The notes under the pieces are model-generated. The model made no database searches. It was not told the origin of the DNA and saw nothing but the letters and a program-made list of their open reading frames with translations. From Pseudomonas sp. AFG_SD02_1510_Pfu_092 (lineage in GTDB: Bacteria > Pseudomonadota > Gammaproteobacteria > Pseudomonadales > Pseudomonadaceae), in contig NZ_PUQD01000015.1 in assembly GCF_003331055.1 (NCBI RefSeq), forward strand, positions 1-64,000: a DNA stretch of 64,000 nucleotides, written 5' to 3'. This document shows positions 34,421 through 44,158 of the stretch, in pieces. Positions within the stretch are counted from its first letter, which is position 1, and every line of letters starts with the position of its first letter. The translations under genes and the position numbers were made by a program.

Positions 34421-35116
34421 TCAGCCTTTCTGCCGCACGATCTGGTAGCGCCGGCCCAGGTACCACACCGGGGCACTGACGAAGTGCACCAGGCGGGTGA
34501 ACGGGAACAGCACGAACAGGGTCAGGCCCAGCGCCACATGCAGCTTGTACACCAGGCCCACCGGGGCGATTGCCTGTGCCGCCAGTTGCGGCTGCAGGGT
34601 CACGGTGTATTGCGCCCAGTCGGCCAGCATCACCATCACCGCGCCATCCAGGTGCTGGGTGGAGGCGACGATGGTCATCAAGCCGAGCGACAGCTGCGCC
34701 AGCAGCACTACCAGGATCATGATGTCGGAGAAGCTCGAACTGGCCCGCACCCGTGGGTTGAACACTCGGCGGTGCAGCAGCATGATCAGGCCGAAGAAGC
34801 ACAGGATGCCGAAGAAGCCGCCCGAAACCATCGCCAGCAGCTGCTTGTCGGCGGTGCCGATGAAGCGGTGATACACCGCCTCTGGCGTCAGCAGGCCGAC
34901 GAAGTGGCCGGCGAGGATGAACAGCACGCCGACATGGAACAGGTTGCTGGCCACGCGCATGTAGCGCTGGTCGGCCGGGGTCTGGCTGAACAGCTGGCTG
35001 GAGCCGGCCTTCCAGCTGTATTGCGACAGGTCGAAACGCGCCCAGCTGCCGATCAGGCAGACGGCCAGGGCAATGTAAGGGTAGACCCCGAACACCAGCA
35101 GATTGACGTTAGACAT
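34421..35116 (-). CDS. narI: Respiratory nitrate reductase gamma subunit NarI
   Basis: This 231-aa membrane cytochrome b has five helices. It takes electrons from quinol through two haems b and passes them to NarH. It begins LLVFGVYPYIALAVCLIGSWARFD, and conserved haem histidines are in FHVGVLFILAGHFVG and KLHVALGL. ATG 35116 follows GGAGGT and overlaps the narJ stop by 8 bp. It completes the NarGHI complex. Confidence 0.97.
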   Translation of the reverse strand: MSNVNLLVFGVYPYIALAVCLIGSWARFDLSQYSWKAGSSQLFSQTPADQRYMRVASNLFHVGVLFILAGHFVGLLTPEAVYHRFIGTADKQLLAMVSGGFFGILCFFGLIMLLHRRVFNPRVRASSSFSDIMILVVLLAQLSLGLMTIVASTQHLDGAVMVMLADWAQYTVTLQPQLAAQAIAPVGLVYKLHVALGLTLFVLFPFTRLVHFVSAPVWYLGRRYQIVRQKG

Positions 35117-35867
35117 TGTGTACCTCCCGGGCCGCAGCGTTCGGCCCGCCTTGCTGGAAATCGACCCAGTGCAGCGGCACCGGTACCTCTTCACGCGCCT
35201 TGCCCGGCGCCCGTGGCTGGCTCGGGCAGCGCTCTTGCTGCTCGGCCTTGAGGAAGTCCACGGCCTCCTCTTCCCAGACCTTGTCCATGGCCTCCAGCGA
35301 ATCGTCGCGCGGCTCTTCCGCCACCCGCTCGCGGGCAGCTTCCATCACCGCCTGCGGGTTCACCCCGGCAATCTGCAACAGCGCCCGCAGGCAGGCGGCG
35401 TAACGGCTGTCGCGTTCCTCCAGGCGTGCGGCCAGCAGCGCCAGCAGGTGGGCCACGTCAGCCAGGCCTTCGCGGGCGCTGAGGTCGTCGCGGGTGGCGA
35501 GGTATTCCAGGTACAGCGGGATGTAGTCGGGCAGTTCGCGGACACCGATGGCGAAGCCGGCTTCTTCGTATTGGGCCATCAGGTCGACCATGGCCTGGCC
35601 ACGATCGCGCGACTCGCCGTGCACGTGCTCGAACAGCAGCAGCGACACGGCGCGGCCACGCTCGAACAAGCCGTCGTAGCGCGCCTGCACTTCCATGGTG
35701 TCGTCGCCGGCCAGTTCGTCGAGCAGGCAGCGCAGCGCGGCGCGCTGTGCCGGGCTGATCTCGCGGGCGGCATCGATGGCCGTTGCCAGTTCTTCGTAGC
35801 CCTGGACCAACGCCTCGTCGGGGTAGTCGAGCAGCAGGGAAATCACCTTGAGAATGCGCATGTTCAT
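35109..35867 (-). CDS. narJ: Nitrate reductase assembly chaperone NarJ
   Basis: NarJ (252 aa) is a cytoplasmic chaperone that binds apo-NarG, holds it for Mo-cofactor and Fe-S insertion, and leaves before the mature enzyme forms. The helical TorD-like core begins RILKVISLLLDYPDEAL and includes LPDYIPLYLEYLA. Start ATG 35867 overlaps the narH stop (ATGA); a second in-frame ATG at 35861 has a better-spaced GGAG site and could be the true start. Confidence 0.95.
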   Translation of the reverse strand: MNMRILKVISLLLDYPDEALVQGYEELATAIDAAREISPAQRAALRCLLDELAGDDTMEVQARYDGLFERGRAVSLLLFEHVHGESRDRGQAMVDLMAQYEEAGFAIGVRELPDYIPLYLEYLATRDDLSAREGLADVAHLLALLAARLEERDSRYAACLRALLQIAGVNPQAVMEAARERVAEEPRDDSLEAMDKVWEEEAVDFLKAEQQERCPSQPRAPGKAREEVPVPLHWVDFQQGGPNAAAREVHNV

Positions 35868-37402
35868 TTCTCCCACAGCTGGACGGTCTTGAGCACATCG
35901 CGGCGGTTGGCCTTCTTCGCCCCGAACATGTTGCTGTCGGAGCTGCCGCCACAACCGCTGCCGAAGCTGAAGCCACAGCCGGAACGTTCGGCGAAGGCGT
36001 CGCTCATGGCCTCTTCGCGGTGCGCCGACGGCACCACGTAGCGGTCTTCGTAGTTGGCGATGGCCAGGTAGCGGTACATGTCTTCGCACTGGGCCTGGCT
36101 CAGGCCCACCGACTCCAGCACTTGCAGGTCACGCACGCCGTCCACCTGCTCGGCGCGCTTGTAGGCCCGCATCGCCAGCAGGCGCTTGAGGGCCAGGCGC
36201 ACCGGGGCTTCGTCACCGGCGGTCAGCAGGTTGGCCAGGTAGCGCACCGGAATGCGCAGGCTGTCGACGTCCGGCAGCACGCCGTCCATGCTCACGCTGC
36301 CGGCGGCGGCGGCGTTCTGGATCGGCGACAGCGGGGGCACGTACCAGACCATCGGCAAGGTGCGGTACTCGGGGTGCAGCGGCAGGGCCAGCTGCCAGTC
36401 CACGGCCAGCTTGTACACCGGCGACTGCTGCGCAGCCTCGATCACCGACATCGGCACGCCATCTTTCAACGCCTGCTCGATGACCTTGGGGTCGTTGGGG
36501 TCGAGGAAAATCTCCAGCTGCTTGCGGTACAGGTCCTGCTCGCCCGGGGTGCTGGCCACCTCATGGATGCGGTCGGCGTCATACAGCAGCACACCCAGGT
36601 AGCGGATACGGCCCACGCAGGTTTCCGAGCACACGGTCGGCATGCCGGCCTCGATGCGTGGGTAGCAGAAGATGCACTTCTCGGACTTGCCGCTCTTCCA
36701 GTTGAAGTAGATCTTCTTGTACGGGCAGCCGCTGATGCACATGCGCCAGCCGCGGCACTTTTCCTGGTCGATGAGGACGATGCCGTCCTCTTCGCGCTTG
36801 TAGATCGCGCCGCTCGGGCACGAGGCCGCGCACGCTGGGTTCAGGCAGTGCTCGCACAGGCGTGGCAGGTACATCATGAAGGTGTTTTCGTACTCACCGT
36901 AGATGTCGGCCTGCACCTGGTCGAAGTTCTTGTCCTTGCGCCGCTTGGCGAATTCGGTGCCGAGGATTTCTTCCCAGTTCGGGCCCCATTCGATCTTCTC
37001 CATGCGCTGCCCGGAAATCAGCGAGCGTGGCCGCGCCACCGGTTGGTGCGTTGCCTGCGGGGCGGTGTGCAGGTGCTGGTAGTCGAAGTCGAACGGCTCG
37101 TAGTAGTCGTCGATGGCCGGCAGGTCGGGGTTGGCGAAGATGTTTGCCAGCACGCGGAACTTGCCGCCGATGCGCGGGTTGATCGAGCCGTCGCGGTTGC
37201 GTACCCAGCCGCCTTTCCATTTGTCCTGGTTTTCCCATTCCTTGGGGTAGCCGATGCCGGGCTTGCTCTCGACGTTGTTGAACCAGGCGTATTCCATGCC
37301 TTCGCGGCTGGTCCAGACGTTCTTGCAGGTGATCGAGCAGGTGTGGCAGCCGATGCACTTGTCCAGGTTCAGGACCATGCCGACTTGCGAACGAATCTTC
37401 AT
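35864..37402 (-). CDS. narH: Respiratory nitrate reductase beta subunit NarH
   Basis: This 512-aa iron-sulfur subunit relays electrons from NarI to NarG. Four cysteine clusters are visible: CIGCHTCSITC, CEHCLNPACAASCPSG, CRGWRMCISGCPYKK (with Trp in place of one Cys, giving the [3Fe-4S] cluster) and CIFCYPRIEAG...CSETC. The start at 37402 has GAGGAG 6 bases upstream. It is 10 bp from narG. Confidence 0.98.
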   Translation of the reverse strand: MKIRSQVGMVLNLDKCIGCHTCSITCKNVWTSREGMEYAWFNNVESKPGIGYPKEWENQDKWKGGWVRNRDGSINPRIGGKFRVLANIFANPDLPAIDDYYEPFDFDYQHLHTAPQATHQPVARPRSLISGQRMEKIEWGPNWEEILGTEFAKRRKDKNFDQVQADIYGEYENTFMMYLPRLCEHCLNPACAASCPSGAIYKREEDGIVLIDQEKCRGWRMCISGCPYKKIYFNWKSGKSEKCIFCYPRIEAGMPTVCSETCVGRIRYLGVLLYDADRIHEVASTPGEQDLYRKQLEIFLDPNDPKVIEQALKDGVPMSVIEAAQQSPVYKLAVDWQLALPLHPEYRTLPMVWYVPPLSPIQNAAAAGSVSMDGVLPDVDSLRIPVRYLANLLTAGDEAPVRLALKRLLAMRAYKRAEQVDGVRDLQVLESVGLSQAQCEDMYRYLAIANYEDRYVVPSAHREEAMSDAFAERSGCGFSFGSGCGGSSDSNMFGAKKANRRDVLKTVQLWEK

Positions 37403-37412
37403 GGCTAACTCC

Positions 37413-40400
37413 TCAAATATCCTTGGGCAGTGGCTGTGGCAGGGCATCGCCGCCCAGGCCGCCGACATCGGTGCCGTCCAGCCAGTCGACCTTGCTCATC
37501 TTGCGCACCACCACGAATTCGTCGCGGTTGCAGCCGACCGTGCCGTAGTAATTGAAGCCATACGCCTGCTGGGCGTAGCCGCCGATCATGTGGGTGGGCT
37601 TGAGCACTACACGGGTCACCGAGTTGTGGTGGCCACCGCGGGTCTTGGTGCTCTCGGCGCCGGGCACGTTCACGATGCGTTCCTGGGCGTGGTACATCAT
37701 CACCATGCCTTCCTTGACCCGCTGGCTGACCACCGCGCGGGCGGTGAGTGCACCGTTGGCGTTGAAGCACTCGATCCAGTCGTTGTCTTCGATGCCAACC
37801 TTCTTCGCGTCGACTTCGGACATCCACACGATCGGCCCGCCACGGCTCAGGGTGAGCATGATCAGGTTGTCGCTGTAGGTGCTGTGGATGCCCCACTTCT
37901 GGTGCGGGGTAATCCAGTTCAAGGCAATCTCCGGGTTGCCGTTGGGCTTCTTGCCCTTCACGTAATCCACGGTGCGGGTGTTGATTGGCGGGCGGTAGCT
38001 CTGCAGCTGCTCGCCGAAGGCCTGCATCCACGGGTGGTCCTGGTAGAACTGCTGGCGGCCGGTGATGGTGCGCCACGGGATGTATTCGTGGACGTTGGTG
38101 TAGCCGGCGTTGTAGCTCACGTGCTCGTCTTCCAGGCCCGACCAGGTCGGGCTGGAGATGATCTTGCGCGGCTGCGCCTGGATGTCGCGGAAGCGAATCG
38201 CCTCGTGCTCCTTGGGCGTCGCCAGGTGGCTGTGGTCGCGGCCGGTGAATTCCGACAGCGCGGCCCAGGCCTTGACCGCCACGTGGCCGTTGGTTTCCGG
38301 GGCCAGGCTGAGGATCACCTCGGCTGCATCGATGGCCGATTCGATCTTCGGCCGGCCCTGGCTCACGCCTTCGTCGCGGACGGTGTGGTTCAGCTCGCCG
38401 AGAAACTCCACTTCGTGCTCGGTGTTCCAGTTGATGCCCTTGCCGCCGTTGCCCAGTTTGTCCAGCAGCGGGCCGAGCGAGGTGAATTTCTTGTAGGTGG
38501 CCGGGTAATCACGCTCGACCACGGTCATGTTCGGGCAGTTCAGGCCTGGTACCGGGGCCACGCCGGCGGTTTTCCAGTCGCTGCCGCCGAACGGCTGGGC
38601 CAGCTCGCCGGGGCTGTCGTGCAGCAGCGGTACGGTGACCAGGTCCTGTTCCACACCCAGCTGGCCTTCGCTCATGGCCGAGAAGGCCTTGGCGATGCCT
38701 TTGTAAATCTCCCAATCCGAACGCGCTTCCCAGGCCGGGTCGATGGCAGCCGACAGCGGGTGGATGAACGGGTGCATGTCCGAGGTGTTCATGTCGTCCT
38801 TTTCGTACCAGGTCGCGGTCGGCAGGACGATGTCGGAATACATGCAGGTCGACGACATGCGGAAATCGAGCGTGGTGACCAGGTCGAGCTTGCCGATGGC
38901 GCCCTCTTCCACCCACTCGGCCTCGCTCGGCTTGAAGCCGCCGCGCTTGCCGAGGTCTTCGTTCATCACGCCGTTGCGGGTGCCCAGCAGGTACTTGAGC
39001 ATGTATTCGTGGCCCTTGCCCGAGCTGCCCAGCAGGTTGGAACGCCAGATGAACATGTTGCGCGGGAAGTTGGCCGGGTTGTCCGGCTGCTCGCAGGCAA
39101 AGCGCAGCGAGCCGTCCTGCAGCGACTTGAGCACGTAGTCCTTGGCCGGCATGCCGGCAGCGGCGGCGTCACGGGTGACCTGCAGCGGGTTGCGGTTGAG
39201 CTGTGGCGCGCTGGGCAGCCAGCCGGCGCGTTCGGCGCGGATGTTGTAGTCGAGCATGTGCTCGGGGAACTGTGCCTTGTCGGCCAGCGGCGAGAGCACT
39301 TCGTGAATGCTCATCTTCTCGTGGCGCCACTGCGAGCTGTGGTTGTAGAAGAAGCTGGTGCCGTTCATCTGCCGTGGCGGGCGGCTCCAGTCCAGGCCGA
39401 AGGCCAGCGGCAGCCAGCCGCACTGCGGGCGCAGTTTTTCCTGGCCGACATAGTGGGCCCAGCCACCGCCGGTCTGGCCGACGCAACCGCAGAGCATGAG
39501 CATGTTGATCAGCCCCCGGTAGTTCATGTCCATGTGGTACCAGTGGTTCATCGCCGCGCCGACGATGATCATGCTGCGGCCATGGGTCTTGTCGGCGTTG
39601 TCGGCGAACTCGCGGGCCACCTGGATCGCCCGTTCGCGCGAGACGCCGGTGATCTGCTCCTGCCAGGCCGGGGTGCCCGGCACGCTGGCGTCGTCGTAGT
39701 CACTGGCCACATTGCTGCCGCCCAGGCCACGGTCGATACCAAGGTTGGCGGCCATCAGGTCGAATACCGTGGCCACTTTGGCCTGGCGGCCGTCGGCCAG
39801 GGTCAGGCTGCGCACCGGCACGCGGCGCAGCTGAATGTCATCGCCTGGGGCGGCGGCAAAGTGCTCGTGGTATTGGCCGCCGAAGTAGGGGAAGGCCACC
39901 TCCACCGCTTCACCGTCGTCGAGCAGGCTCAGGCGCAGGTCGATCGCACGGCCTTCACCGCCTTCGCGGGCTTCGATGTTCCATTTGCCCTTCTCGCCCC
40001 AGCGGTAGCCGATGGCGCCCTGTGGCGACACCAGGCCGGCGCTGATGGCGTCGACGGCGATGGTCTTCCACTCGGGGTTGTTTTCCTGGCCGAGGTTGTC
40101 GGCCAGGTCCGAGGCGCGCAGGAAGCGGTCGGCGCTGTAGCCGTCGGCGCGTTCCTCGAGCAGCACCAGCATCGGCAGGTCGGTGTACTTCTTGGCGTAG
40201 TCGCGGAAGTAGTCGCTCCGCGTGTCGAGGTGGAATTCCTTGAAGATCACGTGGCTGAAGGCCTGGGCCAAGGCGGCGTCGGTGCCTTGCTTGGGGTTCA
40301 GCCACAGGTCGGTAAGCTTGGCCACCTCGGCGTAGTCCGGGGTGATGGCCACGGTCTTGGTGCCCTTGTAGCGCACCTCGGTGAAGAAGTGCGCATCGGG

Positions 40401-41183
40401 GGTGCGGGTTTGCGGGACGTTGGAACCCCAGGCGATGATGTAGTTGGAGTTGTACCAGTCGGCCGACTCCGGCACATCGGTCTGCTCGCCCCACACTTGT
40501 GGCGAGGCCGGCGGCAGGTCGCAATACCAGTCGTAGAACGACAGGCACACGCCACCGATCAGCGACAGGTAGCGGGCACCGGCGGCGTAGCTGACCATCG
40601 ACATGGCCGGGATCGGCGAAAAGCCCACCACACGGTCCGGGCCGTGCTGCTTGACGGTGTGCACGTTGGCCGCAGCGATGATTTCGTTGACCTCGTCCCA
40701 GCTGGAACGCACGAAGCCGCCCATGCCGCGCTGGCTCTTGTACGACTCGGCCTTGACCGGGTCGCTGACGATGCTGGCCCAGGCCTCGACCGGTGCCAGG
40801 CTGCGCCGCGCCTCGCGCCACAGCTTGAGCAGCGGCTTGCGCACCTTGGGGTACTTCAGGCGGTTGGCGCTGTAGATGTACCAGCTGTAGCTGGCGCCGC
40901 GCGGGCAACCGCGTGGCTCGTGGTTGGGCAGGTCGTTGCGGGTGCGCGGGTAGTCGGTCTGCTGGGTTTCCCAGGTGATCAGGCCGTTCTTCACGTAGAT
41001 CTTCCACGAGCACGACCCGGTGCAGTTCACCCCGTGGGTGGAGCGCACGATCTTGTCGTACTGCCAGCGCGAGCGGTAGACGTTCTCCCAGTCACGGGAT
41101 TCCTTGCGGGTTTCACCGTGGCCGTTGGCAAACTCACCTTGTTTGCGCTTGAAGAAGCGCAACTGGTCGAGAAGGTGACTCAT
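37413..41183 (-). CDS. narG: Respiratory nitrate reductase alpha subunit NarG
   Basis: This 1256-aa catalytic subunit reduces nitrate to nitrite on the cytoplasmic side of the inner membrane. The FS0 [4Fe-4S] ligands are His50, Cys54, Cys58 and Cys93. The Mo-ligand aspartate lies in PESADWYNSNYIIAWG. Bis-MGD-binding regions follow throughout (for example WGSNVPQTRTPDAHF, TGRQQFYQDHPWM). There is no Tat signal, as usual for NarG. The ATG at 41183 follows GAGGA; the apparent start two codons earlier is a TTG. Confidence 0.98.
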   Translation of the reverse strand: MSHLLDQLRFFKRKQGEFANGHGETRKESRDWENVYRSRWQYDKIVRSTHGVNCTGSCSWKIYVKNGLITWETQQTDYPRTRNDLPNHEPRGCPRGASYSWYIYSANRLKYPKVRKPLLKLWREARRSLAPVEAWASIVSDPVKAESYKSQRGMGGFVRSSWDEVNEIIAAANVHTVKQHGPDRVVGFSPIPAMSMVSYAAGARYLSLIGGVCLSFYDWYCDLPPASPQVWGEQTDVPESADWYNSNYIIAWGSNVPQTRTPDAHFFTEVRYKGTKTVAITPDYAEVAKLTDLWLNPKQGTDAALAQAFSHVIFKEFHLDTRSDYFRDYAKKYTDLPMLVLLEERADGYSADRFLRASDLADNLGQENNPEWKTIAVDAISAGLVSPQGAIGYRWGEKGKWNIEAREGGEGRAIDLRLSLLDDGEAVEVAFPYFGGQYHEHFAAAPGDDIQLRRVPVRSLTLADGRQAKVATVFDLMAANLGIDRGLGGSNVASDYDDASVPGTPAWQEQITGVSRERAIQVAREFADNADKTHGRSMIIVGAAMNHWYHMDMNYRGLINMLMLCGCVGQTGGGWAHYVGQEKLRPQCGWLPLAFGLDWSRPPRQMNGTSFFYNHSSQWRHEKMSIHEVLSPLADKAQFPEHMLDYNIRAERAGWLPSAPQLNRNPLQVTRDAAAAGMPAKDYVLKSLQDGSLRFACEQPDNPANFPRNMFIWRSNLLGSSGKGHEYMLKYLLGTRNGVMNEDLGKRGGFKPSEAEWVEEGAIGKLDLVTTLDFRMSSTCMYSDIVLPTATWYEKDDMNTSDMHPFIHPLSAAIDPAWEARSDWEIYKGIAKAFSAMSEGQLGVEQDLVTVPLLHDSPGELAQPFGGSDWKTAGVAPVPGLNCPNMTVVERDYPATYKKFTSLGPLLDKLGNGGKGINWNTEHEVEFLGELNHTVRDEGVSQGRPKIESAIDAAEVILSLAPETNGHVAVKAWAALSEFTGRDHSHLATPKEHEAIRFRDIQAQPRKIISSPTWSGLEDEHVSYNAGYTNVHEYIPWRTITGRQQFYQDHPWMQAFGEQLQSYRPPINTRTVDYVKGKKPNGNPEIALNWITPHQKWGIHSTYSDNLIMLTLSRGGPIVWMSEVDAKKVGIEDNDWIECFNANGALTARAVVSQRVKEGMVMMYHAQERIVNVPGAESTKTRGGHHNSVTRVVLKPTHMIGGYAQQAYGFNYYGTVGCNRDEFVVVRKMSKVDWLDGTDVGGLGGDALPQPLPKDI

Positions 41184-41244
41184 GTTCAATTCCTCTCAGG
41201 CTGAGCGCGGCTGCCCGCGCTCGTAATCAAGTCGTCGGGCCCGG

Positions 41245-42660
41245 TCAGCAGGGCGTCTGCGCGCCTTTGCGCGCGTACCACCACCAGGTCACCAGGATGC
41301 AACTGACGTAGTACGCGACGAACGCATACAGCGCTGCTTCCGGGCCACCGGTCAGGGCGATGGAGCTGCCGAAGCTCTTGGGGATGAAGAAACCGCCGAA
41401 GGCGCCCACGGCCGAGCTGAAGCCCAGCACCGCGGCCGACTCCTTGCCCGCCTCGCGCAGTGCCCGCTCGCGCTCGGCCGGCTGGGCCTTGGCGCTGGCG
41501 CGTTCGTGCAGGGTGCGGAAGATCACCGGGATCATGCGGAAGGTGGAGCCGTTGCCGACGCCGGTGGTAATGAACAGCACCATGAACATGCTGAGGAAGC
41601 CGAAGAAGTGCCCGGCCTCGCCGGCCCGTGGCAGGAAGGCGATGACACCGAACACGGCGGCAATCATCAGCACGAAGTTCCACAGGGTTACCCGGGCCCC
41701 GCCGAGCTTGTCCGAGACCCAGCCACCCAGCGGCCGCGCCAGGGCGCCGACCAGCGGGCCGAGGAAGGCGAACTGCAGCGCATTCACCTGCGGGAACGAG
41801 GTCTTGATCAGCAGCGGGAAGGCGGCGGCAAAACCGATGAACGAGCCGAACGTGGCCAGGTACAGCCAGCACATCAGCCAGTTGTGCTTGCGCTTGAAGA
41901 TCACCGCCTGCTCGCTGAACGAAGCGCTGGCAGACTTGAGGTCGTTCATGCCGAACCAGGCCGCCAGGGTGACCAGGGCAACCAGCGGCACCCACACAAG
42001 GCCGGCGTTCTGCAGCCACATCGCGCTGCCGTCGGCCAGCTCACGGGGCTCACCACCGGCGGCGCCGAACAGGCTGACACCGATCACCATCGGCACCAGG
42101 AACTGCATGCCCGATACCCCCAGGTTGCCCAGGCCGGCATTCAGGCCCAACGCCGTGCCCTGCTGGGCCTTGGGGAAGAAGAAGCTGATGTTGGACATCG
42201 ACGAGGCGAAGTTGCCACCGCCAAAACCGCACAACAACGCAATGATCACGAACACGCTGTAGGGGGTGCTTGGGTCTTGCAGCGCCACGCCCATCCACAA
42301 CGCCGGGATCAGCAGCGAGGCGGTGCTCAGCGCAGTCCAGCGACGGCCGCCGAACACCGGCACGATGAACGAGTAGAACACCCGCAAGGCGGCGCCGGAC
42401 AAGCCCGGCAGCGCCGCCAGCCAGAACAGCTGGTCAGTGCTGAAGGCAAAGCCTGCGGCGTTCATGCGCACGATCACCGTGCTCCACACCATCCACAGGG
42501 CAAAGGCCAGGAACAGCGCGGCGATGGAGATCCACAGGTTGCGGTTGGCGATGGTCCGGCCGGTCGCATTCCAGAACTGCGGGTCTTCCGGGCGCCAGTC
42601 CTCGATCACGGGCCCGGGGCGGGCCTGGCGGCCTACGGCGGGGTTGTTGGATGCCGACAT
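41245..42660 (-). CDS. narK2: Nitrate/nitrite transporter NarK2
   Basis: This 471-aa MFS carrier of the nitrate/nitrite porter family has twelve helices. Signature motifs are FCGFGGGNFASSMSNISFFFP-like (CGFGGGNFASSMSNI) and GAFGGFFIPKSFG, with an Arg-containing helix near LSGAALRVFYSF. In Pseudomonas NarK2-type proteins exchange nitrate for nitrite during denitrification. The start at 42660 has GGAG. It sits 20 bp after narK1 and 61 bp before narG in one operon. Confidence 0.93.
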   Translation of the reverse strand: MSASNNPAVGRQARPGPVIEDWRPEDPQFWNATGRTIANRNLWISIAALFLAFALWMVWSTVIVRMNAAGFAFSTDQLFWLAALPGLSGAALRVFYSFIVPVFGGRRWTALSTASLLIPALWMGVALQDPSTPYSVFVIIALLCGFGGGNFASSMSNISFFFPKAQQGTALGLNAGLGNLGVSGMQFLVPMVIGVSLFGAAGGEPRELADGSAMWLQNAGLVWVPLVALVTLAAWFGMNDLKSASASFSEQAVIFKRKHNWLMCWLYLATFGSFIGFAAAFPLLIKTSFPQVNALQFAFLGPLVGALARPLGGWVSDKLGGARVTLWNFVLMIAAVFGVIAFLPRAGEAGHFFGFLSMFMVLFITTGVGNGSTFRMIPVIFRTLHERASAKAQPAERERALREAGKESAAVLGFSSAVGAFGGFFIPKSFGSSIALTGGPEAALYAFVAYYVSCILVTWWWYARKGAQTPC

Positions 42661-42680
42661 GGTCAGTCTCCTCAAAGGGT

Positions 42681-43925
42681 TCAGGAATCGGAATGCTTGG
42701 CGCCCAGCACCGGTGTCTTGCGCACCTCGCTGAGGTACATCCAGATCAGCGAGACCCAGACGACGCCGTACAGCAGCATGAAGTTGGAGCTGCGCACGCC
42801 GGTCAGGTCGACCAGCGCGCCGAACAGGATCGGCAGCACGAAGCCACCCAGGCCGCCGGCCAGGCCGACGATGCCGGACACCGCGCCCATGCGGTCGGGG
42901 AACTCGTCGGCGATGTACTTGAACACCGAGGCCTTGCCGAACGCCCAGGCCACGCCGACGACGAACATCAGCGCGGTGAACACCCAGACGTTGAGGCCGA
43001 TGTGGAAACTGCGCGGGCCGTCGATGGTCTGCACGGTGACGTCGGTCTGCGGGTACGAGAGCAGGAACAGGCACACCCAGCTCACCCACATCACCCACCA
43101 GGTCACGCTTTGTGCCCCCCAGCGGTCGGACATCCAGCCACCCACGGCGCGCAGCACGCCACCGGGCAGAGAGAAGCAGGCGGCGAGCAAGGCGGCGCTC
43201 TGCAGGCTGAAACCGTATTCGCCGACGTAGTACTGGGTCATCCACAGGGCCAGGGCCACATAACCGCCGAAGACGATCGAGTAGTACTGGCAGTAGCGCC
43301 ATACCCGCGGGTCTTTCAGGGTGGCCAGCTGTTCGCGCAGCGACACGCTGGAAGCCACCCGGTGCGCCTTGTCGTCATAGGTGAAGAACCAGAACATCAC
43401 CGCGGTGACGAACAGGATCGCCGAGAACACCTTCGGCACCATCTGCCAGCTGGCGGCGGCGATGATCGCCGGGGCCAGGAACTTGGTCAGCGCCGAACCG
43501 GCATTGCCGGCACCGAAGATGCCCATGGCCAGGCCCTGGCGGGAAGCGTCGAACCATTTGGCGACGTAGGCGATACCCACCGAGAACGAGCCGCCGGCCA
43601 GGCCGACGAACAGGCCCAGCACCAGGAACTGCCAGTATTCGTGGGCATCGCCGATCAGGTAGATCGGCAGCACGCACACCAGCATCAGCAGGAAAAACAC
43701 GATGCGCCCGCCAAAGCGGTCGCCGAGCATGCCCAACGGCAGGCGCACCAGCGAACCGCTGAGCACCGGGGTGGCGGCCAGCAGGCCGAACTGGGTTTCG
43801 TTGAGGTCGAGCAGATCCTTGATAGGCACACCCAGCACCGCGAACATCATCCACACCATGAAGCAGATGGTGAAAGCGGTCGTGCTCATCCCGAGCACCA
43901 GCCCCTGCTGTACGTTGCGCTGCAT
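42681..43925 (-). CDS. narK1: Nitrate/proton symporter-type NarK1
   Basis: This is a 414-aa MFS protein of the type I nitrate transporters. It has LSGSLVRLPLGMLGDRFGGR (motif with conserved Arg), GLAGGSFSVGIAYVAKWF and VGLAGGLGGFVLPI. It is the first gene of narK1K2GHJI; the promoter region to 44158 holds FNR and NarL sites. Together with NarK2 it gives entry of nitrate and exit of nitrite, as in P. aeruginosa. Confidence 0.93.
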   Translation of the reverse strand: MQRNVQQGLVLGMSTTAFTICFMVWMMFAVLGVPIKDLLDLNETQFGLLAATPVLSGSLVRLPLGMLGDRFGGRIVFFLLMLVCVLPIYLIGDAHEYWQFLVLGLFVGLAGGSFSVGIAYVAKWFDASRQGLAMGIFGAGNAGSALTKFLAPAIIAAASWQMVPKVFSAILFVTAVMFWFFTYDDKAHRVASSVSLREQLATLKDPRVWRYCQYYSIVFGGYVALALWMTQYYVGEYGFSLQSAALLAACFSLPGGVLRAVGGWMSDRWGAQSVTWWVMWVSWVCLFLLSYPQTDVTVQTIDGPRSFHIGLNVWVFTALMFVVGVAWAFGKASVFKYIADEFPDRMGAVSGIVGLAGGLGGFVLPILFGALVDLTGVRSSNFMLLYGVVWVSLIWMYLSEVRKTPVLGAKHSDS

Positions 43926-43985
43926 GTGAACGCTCTCCAGGGCGACATTTCACGCGCAGGCTAGGAGCATGGCGCCCGGCCGCGA

Positions 43986-43999
43986 TTGACCTGCATCAA
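43986..43999. promoter_or_regulatory. FNR/ANR-type box between narK1 and narX
   Basis: TTGACCTGCATCAA differs from TTGATNNNNATCAA by one base. Its centre is about 67 bp upstream of the narK1 start codon and 166 bp upstream of narX. It fits anaerobic activation of narK1 and possibly narXL. Confidence 0.75.
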
Positions 44000-44020
44000 G
44001 GTGCAAGGGCTGCCGGCTGG

Positions 44021-44053
44021 CCTACCATGTAGGCCGCTACCACCAAAGTGGTA
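44021..44053. promoter_or_regulatory. NarL 7-2-7 binding site
   Basis: TACCACC AA AGTGGTA (44038-44053) is an inverted pair of NarL heptamers spaced by two bases; the right half is a perfect TACCACT. Another heptamer-like word, TACCATG, lies at 44023. It is placed between divergent narK1 and narX, suggesting nitrate control of both. Confidence 0.7.
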
Positions 44054-44158
44054 GAGGCTTTAAACGCCAATTAATCCTTTTTAATCAATGACTTAAATGG
44101 ATTTGTCGGAAACGCCTGGCAGCGGATAAACGCGCCGGCACTCTTTGGAGGTAGCAGC

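Noticed and set aside
37254..41204. 1316-codon plus-strand open frame opposite narG
   Set aside because: Antisense shadow typical of GC-rich genes; no domain, no ribosome site, and narG on the other strand has full catalytic motifs.
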